Shown here in pieces: positions 55,485-64,000 of a stretch of DNA of 64,000 bases (within the stretch, counting starts at the first letter, position 1; each line of letters begins with the position of its first letter). Location of the stretch: contig JAWHQI010000049.1 of the NCBI GenBank assembly GCA_033032865.1, positions 8,667,001 through 8,731,000 on the forward strand, written 5' to 3'. The notes under the pieces are model-generated. The model was not told where the DNA came from and ran no database searches. It saw only the letters and a program-made list of their open reading frames with translations. Source of the stretch: Dactylorhiza incarnata. Its lineage: Eukaryota; Streptophyta; Magnoliopsida; Asparagales; Orchidaceae. The translations under genes were made by a program, and so were the position numbers.

Positions 55485-57612
55485 TCTGATTTCTAGAGAG
55501 AGAGCTTCTTCTTTCTTGCTCTCTGCTTTTCTGAGGTGCCGAGCTCAGTCCTGGTTTGGGAGGGCAAGATCCTTAGATCTTTCGGGTTTGTGGCGGGACC
55601 TCCTCGCTGCGGCTCAGGGGTCTGTTTGGAGGATTCAGTGGTCTTGCGAGTGCCCTCGGTTCCGAGTGCCCAATCGTTAATTCTCGCTCGATAGAAGTAA
55701 TGGCGAGTAGCACCCTTTGTTGGGTCCGAACTCCGTGAATCGAGTTCTTGGTTCCAACATTTTTGGTGCGGTAAGCGTGGATAGCAGCTCGCTCGAAAAA
55801 TACTAGGCGAGAGCTATGGCTGGAAGTGAGGACCTGGGGAACTTGCCCCATTCCAGCGACTACGTGAGAAAGAGCGACTTCGACGAGTTCAAGAAGTCAA
55901 TCCTGGAGACCCTGCGCTTCGCGCTCACCCCCGCGGGCGAATGCTCAACTCCATCGGTGTCTGTTCTCGTCTCGCCTACTATGGGTGAGGCGGCACCAAC
56001 CGGGCGACCCGACAAGGAATTGCAGGTGGAAGATGATCGAACCCTTCATGCATGGGTGCTGTTTCCTAGCCCGACTAGTGCTCTACATATTGGGGAGGAG
56101 GTCGGACGAGTGCTGTCGACTCGCTAGGTGGGAAGAGGGAGCCCTTTTTGCGAGCTGATCCTGTCTGCCCCTGTTCCGGAAGGGTTCAGGGAGCCAACTA
56201 TGTCCCATTACACAGGAAAAGATGACCCCCTCCAGCACCTCTAGTGGTTCGAGGACGCCATGTCCATCAGACAGATGACCGACGCTTTCAAGTGCAGGCT
56301 ATTCGCCATCTCCTTCAAGGGAAAGGCGAGGGACTGGTTTCATCAACTCCCGTCCGAATCCATCTATAACTTCGAGGATTTGAGGCGAAGCTTTCTGCTG
56401 AGATTCTCTACGTCGAAGAAGAGGAGAAAAGGGGCAGAGACACTTTTCGAGATCAAGCAAGGAGCAGAGGAGTCGCTGGGAAGTTACGTAGATTTGTTCC
56501 AGGAAGAGGTCCTTCTCATCAACGAGGTGCCCAGGCACACCTTGCCGCTTTCGCTTACCATCGGGCTGCGACAAGGCTTGTTCCGAATGGGGTTGGCCCG
56601 GGACCCTCCTCTGTCTTTCGAGGAGTTGATGGAGCGAGCAGGGCGAGAGATCGAGTGCGAGATGATGAACCAGGAGTTCGTTGTCAAGCTGACCAAGTAG
56701 ACGGAAGGTGGGGAGAAGTCGAGAGAAGTTCAGCAGCCGGAGCCAAAGAAGAGGGAGGAGCCAAGAAGGCAAGGTTTCCAAGGACCTTTTTTGGGGGGGG
56801 GGGGCAGGAGCCAAGGTGGAGATTCCAACCACCAGCCAACCGACCGGTCTGGAGGCCAGCATGAGGGCTCCCTCAGGGCCAAGGAAGAGGTCATCTTCAG
56901 GGAGGAGGAAACTTCCATGGGGGGCAAGGGCGTTTCAACCTTCCGAGATGGTGTCCGGGCCCGAGGCTGGCATAGCCTCAGCCTCAGCATGCGATGGCGG
57001 TTGGCCAAGGAAGGAGAGGGAGAAGGAACCGCGTTGGTGGTGGCGGTGGCAGAGTGAGAAGGGACATGATGGTGTTGCCTTTTTGTGACTTCCATCAGGT
57101 GGAAGGTCACGCGACAACCACCTGCCCCGAGTTCTTGGAAGTTAGGGAAGGGAGAAGGGCCCCTGCAGGGGGAGAGCAGTTGCTGCTAGGAGATGGAAGA
57201 GAAGGAAGAGGAGAAGGAAAAGGAGACAGAGGAGAGGAGGAAGACCTGTGCGAGGACTGGGTAGACTCGGGGGCACTGGGCAGGATCGGGGTGATCCACA
57301 GAGGGGTAGAGATCGAGGCCACCCACAAGGGGAGCCTTCATGCCGTCTACCGTCGAAGCGTTGCTTCAACTTCCCGAACCCCACCCCCCGAGGAGAAGAT
57401 CACGTTCTCATCAAAGGATATGCTGACGCACGAGGATCCCTTCTGCGACGCGCTTGTGATCGAGGCCCGATCGAGAATTTCACGGTCTCTCGAGTCCTGG
57501 TAGATAACGGGAGTTCGGTGAACGTGGTTTTCAAATGCCTTCGATGAAATGAAGGTAGAGGCAAGGAGGGTGGTTGCGTCGGACGGGCCTCTCTTTCGGT
57601 TTTTCGGGAATT
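55485..57612 (+). mobile_element. Ty3/gypsy (Tat-like) fragment: LTR end, gag, protease start
   Basis: An incomplete LTR ends TTCCAACA at 55759 and is followed by a leader, gag and the first part of a protease. The match to Ty3 coding stops near 57612, where C-rich DNA begins. The LTR shares ACCTCCTCGCTGC with the solo LTR at 22311-23124. The primer site is not clear (TTGGTGCGGTAAGCG). Confidence 0.75.
55816..57612 (+). pseudogene. Tat-like gag and protease, several frame breaks
   Basis: Gag starts MAGSEDLGNLPHSSDYV and is interrupted near 56127. The capsid domain (56260-56700) reads CRLFAISFKGKARDWFHQLP, FEDLRRSFLLRFSTSKKR and ESLGSYVDLFQEEVLLI. A knuckle-like CDFHQVEGHATTTC lies near 57085 (C-X2-H-X4-H-X4-C), as in Tat-lineage gags. 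The protease begins ITFSSKDMLTHEDPFCDALV and has the catalytic VLVDNGSSVNVVFK after a frameshift near 57465. A G run at 56789-56802 may cause another shift. It is truncated before RT. Confidence 0.8.
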
Positions 57613-58400
57613 ATAATCGCTACCATAACCTTCCCCTGTCCTAGATCCTTAACCAACCCACTTCCCTACCACTAATCACATCCACCTTCCAGGAGATTGA
57701 ATACTGTTGTTATGGTTAATTTGCTTGAACTGTCTGCCCCTTCCCCACCCAGAACAACCTTCTGTTCACGTCCAGCCTCAAACTCCTTGCTCCAGAACCC
57801 TGCATCAGTTCACAGCGATACTAACCACCCTAATCCCGTACGGGAACAACCCACTGCCTTCCACTCCCAATATCCACTCCAGTACTTCGTTGCACCAATC
57901 ATTCAACCTCTCCCCACTGCCAAAACTCTCCAGAAATGCCCACTCAGCCATCCCATAGACTTCATCAACCTTTCTTGTACTTCAGCTCCCTGAAATTTGC
58001 ACCGAAACGCCACAATTGTCCAGTCCCTGAATTCATCAACCATTCTCTTCCTTGGGCTTCTATTGCTTATGTAATTTCTTGTATGAAGTCATTAATATTT
58101 GCTGTTGCATATTTGGTGAACAAACATGTTACTTCAAATATTATTTCGTACAAATTTGCCAATTAATTGTCCTATTTGCATCACTTATTTGCTTACCATT
58201 TAGTTGAAGCATTTTCTCTTTAATTTAATTTGATCTAACTTGTTTCTCTAACGTCTAATCTCAAATGTGAATGCTATTAATAATATTAGCACTTGCTGTA
58301 ATTGTTCGTCGGATAATTGTTTGATCGTACATCATTTTAGATCTTTTCAACACTATACTAAACACTTATTTATTAGAGTTTTTTAGGACACATACACTCA
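57613..58400. other. C-rich then AT-rich unclassified DNA
   Basis: CCACTCC/CCTTCC-rich non-coding sequence to about 58020, then AT-rich DNA. It resembles 34237-35880 in composition and order. No domain or terminus found. Confidence 0.4.
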
Positions 58401-58539
58401 CTACAGTCGTCGTTCGTGCATTACTCGCTAACTCATCATTGTTAAGTGTTGGAATTTCATCAATAATATTATCCTCGACTTCACGCCATGCCTCATCTGT
58501 AGTCCCGGATGTAAATTGGCTTGGTTACTTTGGATGCCT

Positions 58540-59650
58540 TTAAATCTACAACTGCTTGGATGTAACTAAGTTGGCCTGGTTACTTTGGATGCCTTTAAAT
58601 CCACCAATACGACTAAGAGCCTATTCTTTTCTATGATGTTTGAAGCAGTTTCCTTGGTATGGCAAGATTTTTTGCAATAAATGCACCCATGATTGTCTCC
58701 ATTGACCATGGGAACAGGATGCGTGAGGGAGTTATCAGATTTTCCAGACTTACTAGTCACAAGGGCAGATGCGTCGTTGCATTTGTCATCCACCATGAAT
58801 GCCCTACGACTCTCTTCTCCTCCAGCAGTATAAGAAACCTCAGAGAGGGACACAAGTCTTTCCTTACCATGAATCTGTACACAAGCGAGATCATACTTGG
58901 AGTTCAATCCAAAAAGAAAATCAAAGATTCCATCTCTCTCAACTAAAGTGGCCAAGGTGGAGACATCTTTGTTGCATCCATCGTAAAATTTGGCACTGAT
59001 CCAGATCGATCCATAGTCCATTCAATATACCTTAGTTGTTGGTAACAGATTAGTTCTCATGTCTTGTGGAAAATATCTTCATCTTCAACTCATAACTTGT
59101 GGCTATATCTTGCTTCATGTAATAAGCTGACAGAGATTGTCCCAAATTTCCCGTACAATTGGCAAGAACATGCAATTCTTGCTCACCTCGCGTGCCATCG
59201 AATTCCACAACCATGTCATTATAACAATCTTCCTCATCCCATTCATCAAATTTAGCACCATTTTTGTCAAGTGTAGCTCCTTTAATATGGTTCAATTTCC
59301 TTCGTTCTTTAAGTGTAGTGCGTATGACTTGAGCCCATTGATTATAATTCTTTCCATTGAGACATAGGTAGACTGGAGAACGGGAAGATCGTTAGGGCTA
59401 ATAGGAGCTACAAACGCGTTGGGAGATTGGAGAGTGGATTTAGAGGACCCTGTCATACTTATCCCTGGATCATGAAAGACCGAAAGAGTGAATAGACGGA
59501 TCAACAATGTTACTGCTATTAACAAGATCTGTTGCAAATAACGAAGATCGTTAGGGCTAAAAGGACTTACAAATGTGTTGGGAGATTGGAGAGTGGATTT
59601 AGAGGGCCCTGCCATACTTACTGGATCAGGAAAGAGAGGATAGACAGATC
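58540..59650 (-). pseudogene. Copia gag fragment on the minus strand
   Basis: It begins MAGPSKSTLQSPNTFVSPF at 59615. The following block is a duplication, so KSTLQSPNAFVAPISPNDLP appears a second time. The middle reads NHIKGATLDKNGAKFDEWDE and QELHVLANCTGNLGQSLSAY. The end (59021-58566) reads DYGSIWISAKFYDGCNKDVS, FLFGLNSKYDLACVQIHGKE and a knuckle-like CIYCKKSCHTKETAS. These are in UBN2-type copia gag order. Stops and frameshifts separate the parts, and no pol follows on this strand. Confidence 0.75.
59383..59620. repeat. Tandem duplication in the copia gag start, period about 159 bp
   Basis: GAAGATCGTTAGGGCTAA and TTGGGAGATTGGAGAGTGG occur in both units. It duplicates the first codons of gag. 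Confidence 0.85.
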
Positions 59651-60345
59651 AAAAGTGTTGATGCAATGCAGGAAGATTAACAAGATTAGCTGCAAATAGC
59701 ACAAGATGACACAACCACTGGATTTGAAGCTGGAAGAGCGCTGATTGAAACTAGAAGTTGGATGAGCTTTGTTGGATGTATTCTGTTGGACAACAATCAC
59801 TGTGAGTTGAAATTGGACGAACTCTGATAGAATAACTCGAAGGCCACTGTCGATTGATGGAAGACGTCAAAGTAGCGGGCTTGAAGGACTCACACATTTT
59901 TGACGATCGACATGAAGATGTAAATGGAAGCCGCAGAAGCAGAGAACAAAGTCAACAAACGTTGTTGAGTCCGTGGATCACGTAGGGAGATGACGCACAC
60001 ATGGAGTCAAATCCATCTATCATGCAGAGAGCTGAATCCATTGATCACACAAGGAGTTGAATCCATTACTCACGCAGGGAGTTGCATTGATCACGCATGG
60101 AGATGGCGAAGAGACTCACAATTGCAATGAAGGCGACGTGCATGTGGAAGGGAGCTAGGTCACGAATCTTACGAGTTTATTACCATGTAGGAAATAATAA
60201 TATCTTAGGGCTTTCATTATTTTAAGTATTTATACATAGGATGGGCATTCACCTAAGAAGACTTTAATCCCCTTAACGAGTAAAGACAAGTGAATAGACT
60301 AATTACGAACAAATTACAAATTATACAAGTAATAATATCTACAAC
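59651..60345 (-). other. Leader and probable 5' LTR of the minus-strand copia fragment
   Basis: The leader carries a short repeat (GAATCCATTGATCAC with GGAGTTG) near 59990-60100. On the minus strand TATTTCCTACA followed by TGGTAATAAACTCG near 60170-60190 looks like an LTR end and a decayed tRNA-Met primer site. The LTR start is not defined. Confidence 0.45.
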
Positions 60346-60399
60346 AATATCATATCATCTTACATCCTTTGCAAAGAACTTTACTATATTTTTGGCTGC

Positions 60400-61940
60400 A
60401 TACTCCACTCCATCTTATTAAGGACGCTCTCTCTCATCCCGGTGTTGTGCTGCTATGAAAGAGGAACTGACTGCACTGAAGCCAAATCAAACACGTACTT
60501 TGGTTCCCTTGGATTCAAGTAAGAAGTGGTTGGTTGAAAGTGGATGTTCATTATTAAGCTGAATTCTGTTGGTATATTTGAACGCTTTAAAGATCGCCTT
60601 GTTGCAAAAGGGTTTACTCAACAATTTGAAACTGACTATACAGACAATTTTTTCATGTAGAATTTTTTTCTATGATACTTGGTCACCTATCCCTCGTAGT
60701 TTCTGTGGTTGATCTCTTCATCAATTAGATGTAAATAACGCTTTCCTCAATAGTGATCTCTTCGAGACTATTTACATGCAACGATCTCCGTGTTTTGAGT
60801 GACTGAGGGAGTCTCTAATATGTATGTTGAAGAAGTCTCTATATGGCTTGAATCAATTGTCGAGTATTTGGTTTGACAAATTCATCATTGTATTACCACA
60901 AATTGGCTTTATCAGAAGTGGCTCTGACACATCTCTCTTCATTCCATCCGAGGACTAAAGGCATGATCGTTCCACTAGTTTATGTTGATGACATCATCAT
61001 CATCATCAATACAACTTGAATCTCCAAGGTCAAATTGCATCTGACTTCATACTTTCACAAACGACCTTGGGCATCTTCACTATTTTTAGGTATTGAGGTA
61101 CTAAAAAAACTACACAAATACAACTATCTCAGGAAATATTCCCTTGATCTCCTCTCCAAAACATGTCATCTTAGGTGCAAACCTGCTGATACTCCTATAG
61201 ACGTCAGGTTATCGCGACTTATGTCATCTTCTGATCCATCTTTATTTAATCTAGCCTGGTTTAGAAGATTAGTCGAGAAACTTATCTGCCTAACAGTTAC
61301 TAGACCAAATATAATATTTCTAATGAGCATTATGAGCCAGTACATGTAAAATCCTTTGACATCTCACATATATGCTGTAAATAGGATTCTACTCTACCGA
61401 AAGTGAACTCTTAGACAAGTACTTCTCTACCGATCATCTTCTATATTGTCGCTCACATCCTTTATTAATGCCGACTTTGCTTGGTCGAGTGATGACCGAA
61501 GATCTATAAGGGGCTATATGATATTCTCGGAAGGAAATCCTGTTACTTGGCAGAACAAGAAACCATAATTGTAGGTCATTCATTTGTAGAAGCTGAATAC
61601 TGAGCAATGACACAAACAATCTCTAAATTAGTATGACTCAATTCTCTTCGTACGGAACGTCAAATCACCAATATGTCTCAGATTGTTTTCTATTGTGTCG
61701 ACAAGTTGCAGTTCACATTGCCGGAAATTCAATATTCCAAAGAAATAAATACATTGAAGTAGAGTGTCACTTTATTAGAGACAAAGTGAAAGAAACGAAA
61801 GTAGTCTTCCAACATGTGCCATCTACAAGATAGATTGCATACATCTTCACAAAGCCTCTCTCCCGAGCACTCTTCACATACTTTACATCTATGCTAGGCA
61901 TTGTCAATATCTATGCTCCATCTTGCGGAGTGTAATCTCA
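60400..61940 (+). pseudogene. Heavily decayed copia RT and RNase H
   Basis: Blocks in order are AAMKEELTALKPNQTRTLVP, RLVAKGFTQQFETDY, LDVNNAFLNSDLFETIYMQ, CMLKKSLYGLNQ, ADFAWSSDDRRSIRGY, NKYIEVECHFIRDKVKETKV and IFTKPLSRALFTYFTSMLG. It is broken by many stops. It is probably older than the copia element at 29390, judging by damage alone. No LTR is recognisable after 61940. Confidence 0.75.
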
Positions 61941-62259
61941 TATTAGTATATGTGTGTATGTGTATATAATCCCACTTCACCTGTGTGAGTTTAGTTATGT
62001 TCCAAGCTGCTATATATATATGTATGTATGTACTCTCATTTGCAAAGCGGAATAATATTTACTCCTCCCACAAACGTAAAAATATTCCAACATGTACCGA
62101 TTCAATTATCTTTGGCACCCTCACATATTATCAAGAATATTTCAATTATTTCTTTTCTCTTGCATAATGTCCTTAAAATTATGTAGTATTATAATCTGCT
62201 TATATAGATGAATACATGTGTGACAGTTATGATGATGCTTATTTATATTGATATTTCAG
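61941..62259 (+). other. HDA9: End of intron 1 before exon 2
   Basis: AT-rich sequence with TATATATATGTATGTATG near 62010, ending in acceptor TTGATATTTCAG. No TE signature is seen in the last 250 bp. Confidence 0.6.
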
Positions 62260-62372
62260 GGGATGTTGGTAATGTTTATTTTGGACCAAACCATCCAATG
62301 AAACCACATCGTCTCTGTATGACACATAATCTTGTTCTCTCATATGAACTTCACAAGAAGATGGAAATATAT
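62260..62372 (+). CDS. HDA9: Class I histone deacetylase, exon 2
   Basis: This 113-bp exon completes the split Gly codon and encodes [28 protein letters not shown] and ELHKKMEIY, the start of the deacetylase fold in HDA9-type proteins. Acceptor AG is at 62258-62259 and donor GTTAGT at 62373. The frame is intact, and phase agrees with both exon-1 copies and with exon 3. The conservation shows the gene was under selection until recently or still is (inference). Confidence 0.93.
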
Positions 62373-62458
62373 GTTAGTTTTGCATAATTATACCTTTTTT
62401 ATTTCTTTTTTTTAGCTGAGGATAGATTTTTGCTTAACTTTTATTTTATTTTATGCAG
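62373..62458 (+). other. HDA9: Intron 2 (86 bp)
   Basis: GTTAGT donor, T-rich body and TTATGCAG acceptor. Phase 0. Confidence 0.9.
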
Positions 62459-62576
62459 AGGCCACACAAGGCATATCCAGTCGAGCTTGCCCAGTTCCAT
62501 TCAGCAGATTATGTGGATTTCTTGCATCGAATTACTCCAGACACACAGCATTTGTTTGCGAATGAATTGACACAAT
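62459..62576 (+). CDS. HDA9: Class I histone deacetylase, exon 3
   Basis: This 118-bp exon encodes RPHKAYPVELAQFHSADYV and DFLHRITPDTQHLFANELTQ plus one base, continuing the HDA9-type N-terminal domain. Donor GTATGA is at 62577, phase 1. The family continues with Tyr-Asn, fitting the split T codon. The catalytic His pair and metal-binding Asp/His residues lie in later exons outside the window, so activity cannot be judged here. Confidence 0.93.
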
Positions 62577-64000
62577 GTATGAATGAAATGGGAATACCGT
62601 CTTTTCATTCCTTGTGTTTCAACTTCTATTTTACTTGAAGCTTATTTATCTAAATATGGGAGAGTAACTTGATTTTGGAGCATATTTTTATCCATCTTTG
62701 AGATGTTCCTTGTGGATATTTGTATGTTTTTGAAATCTGAATATTTTACCCTAGAATTAAGTTGAAATTTTATGAAGCTATGATCTTACTTTTGATTTAG
62801 CAGATTATTGCTTGGGATTACAAGTTTAAGTTTGTTGGAAAGTCCAATGTCAATTGAAGGACATTATTGTTTGCTTGTGTATTGGAAATACTATTCTTTA
62901 AAAATATTATTCTTACTTCGTAGAACAGAAATGACCAGCGAAAGTATTGCCTTAGTCAACCTAAGGCAACACTGCCCAGATCACAACGCAACATGTGGCA
63001 TCGGTGTGATGACGTTGTGGAAATTTTCTGAATCTTGCTCTCTCGCCTTTTCACTCTCTCTCTCTCTCTCAGATTTTCCAGATCAACTCTCCTTTAAGGT
63101 GAATATTGTATCTGCTTCTTTCTCTTCTCCAGAATACACTCCACCAACAGTTTTAGTTGGTTGACTAGAGTTTATGACGAACTTTGTTTACCTTATGTAT
63201 TTTTGTTTTCAAAAGGTTTGACTCTCTTTATCACATGACTGTAATCATTTATGAACACTGTTAGTTGTTCCTCCTGACCTCTTACCATTTTTGCTTTTTC
63301 CTGTGTCTGAAAACTGAAAAGGTATTAGATTTAAGGGTTAGCAGTGAATCAGATTTATGAAGTCATTGATATCTATGGAATGCAAATTTCTGAGATGGAT
63401 TTAGTAAAATTAGATAGGATAAATTAAGGAATGAATGTATAAGAGGAACAATGAAAATAATATCCATTGAAGACAAGATTATGTAAAGTAGAGCATTTCC
63501 ACTACTCCTTTTAATTCTATCATCCGTGGAAACTGTATGAATCTAATGTAAAACCCTAATATTCAAATGCTTATTATGTTTGTTGTTTTCACCATTGTAC
63601 GACACTTGTTTTGTAATGGTCATTAATCTTACGCTCACATACCTTCTTCAAGAAGCTCATTCGCAGATACGCTTGCACACTCTCACATGTGCTTAATTAT
63701 TAAATAGCTATTATGCCCACCTATACTCAAATGTGCCCTTTGCGCCCATATGCACCCGCCTACGCCCGCACCCACCTACGCTTGTTGTATTTTTTCGGCT
63801 TGATGTGCATATTTTTTTGTAGATTATACCCAAAAATCATCAATTCGTAGTTGCACACATTTAGAATGGAGCATATCAATTGTAACACAAATATGCACAT
63901 CATATTGGATTTAGTGTTTGGAAAGATCAGCATTTCTTTTGACCAAATACAAGGATGATAAATTTGTAGGTATACATGTTTTCAAGAGCTGGATTTAAGA
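62577..64000 (+). other. HDA9: Intron 3 of the HDA9-type gene, runs off the window
   Basis: No sequence resembling the next conserved block (acidic, around E-D-C-P-V-F) is found before the window end. A CT microsatellite lies near 63048-63070. Nothing else recognisable was seen. Confidence 0.6.

Larger units (their letters stand above)
27986..62259 (+). other. HDA9: Intron 1 of the HDA9-type gene, 34.3 kb, filled with TEs
   Basis: The donor GTAATTT at 27986 and acceptor TTGATATTTCAG ending at 62259 join a phase-1 exon to a matching phase. The joined codon is Gly, as in the family (Y-D-G-D-V-G). Everything listed between, on either strand, lies within this intron. Clearly host-like intron sequence is limited to about 1.25 kb at the 5' side and a few hundred bases before exon 2. 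Confidence 0.75.

Noticed and set aside
56299..56862. Minus-strand 187-codon frame
   Set aside because: It is a shadow of the plus-strand Ty3 capsid domain.
62808..63164. Possible exon 4 of the deacetylase
   Set aside because: The 118-codon frame there does not resemble the conserved continuation of HDA9-type proteins, so I treat it as intron 3.

Overview
This is nuclear DNA of a flowering plant with a TE-rich genome. The protein-coding host signal is the start of a class I histone deacetylase of the plant HDA9 type. Almost everything else is nested LTR retrotransposons (Ty1/copia and Ty3/gypsy), hAT and PIF/Harbinger-like DNA transposons, solo LTRs and short repeats. No rRNA or tRNA gene, CRISPR array or prokaryotic feature was seen. 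The species cannot be named from this sequence.

Layout. 1-4872: minus-strand Ty3/gypsy element (RT/RNase H, gag, 5' LTR) that runs off the left edge and sits inside an LTR of the next element. 4873-12398: minus-strand gag-protease-only Ty3-type element with a perfect tRNA-Asp primer site. 12399-16989: 5'-truncated Sirevirus-type copia element, then an LTR remnant to 18172. 18173-20252: unclassified AT-rich DNA with a tandem duplication. 20253-24074: hAT transposon split by a solo LTR. 24301-29900: three tandem units of about 1.7-2.0 kb carrying two copies of the deacetylase first exon. 29260-36518: non-autonomous LTR element interrupted by a copia element (29390-33762). 38122-43284: a solo LTR and an internally deleted copia-like element. 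44699-47295: gag-only Ty3 element. 48834-49426: small hAT derivative. 49500-51369: copia pol fragment interrupted by a gene-carrying PIF/Harbinger-like transposon with a topoisomerase II fragment. 52228-55460: copia element interrupted by a GC-rich MITE. 55485-57612: Ty3 LTR-gag-protease fragment. 58540-61940: two degenerate copia fragments. 62260-62576: deacetylase exons 2 and 3, with intron 3 running off the right edge.

How it fits together. Exon 1 (M P S K D R V ...) splices in phase to exon 2 at 62260, so the gene's first intron is 34.3 kb (from the nearer exon 1) or 36.2 kb (from the farther one) and holds nearly all the TEs to the right of 28 kb. Both exon-1 copies are preceded by only 36 bp of probable host leader. 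Upstream of that lies copia leader and a copia LTR, so the native promoter is not next to either copy. Target-site duplications give an order of events: a non-autonomous LTR element entered the intron, a copia element entered its LTR, and then exon 1 plus the 5' part of the intron plus the copia 5' end was tandemly duplicated. Whether the gene is now driven from an LTR, from a promoter further left, or is silent cannot be told from sequence alone.
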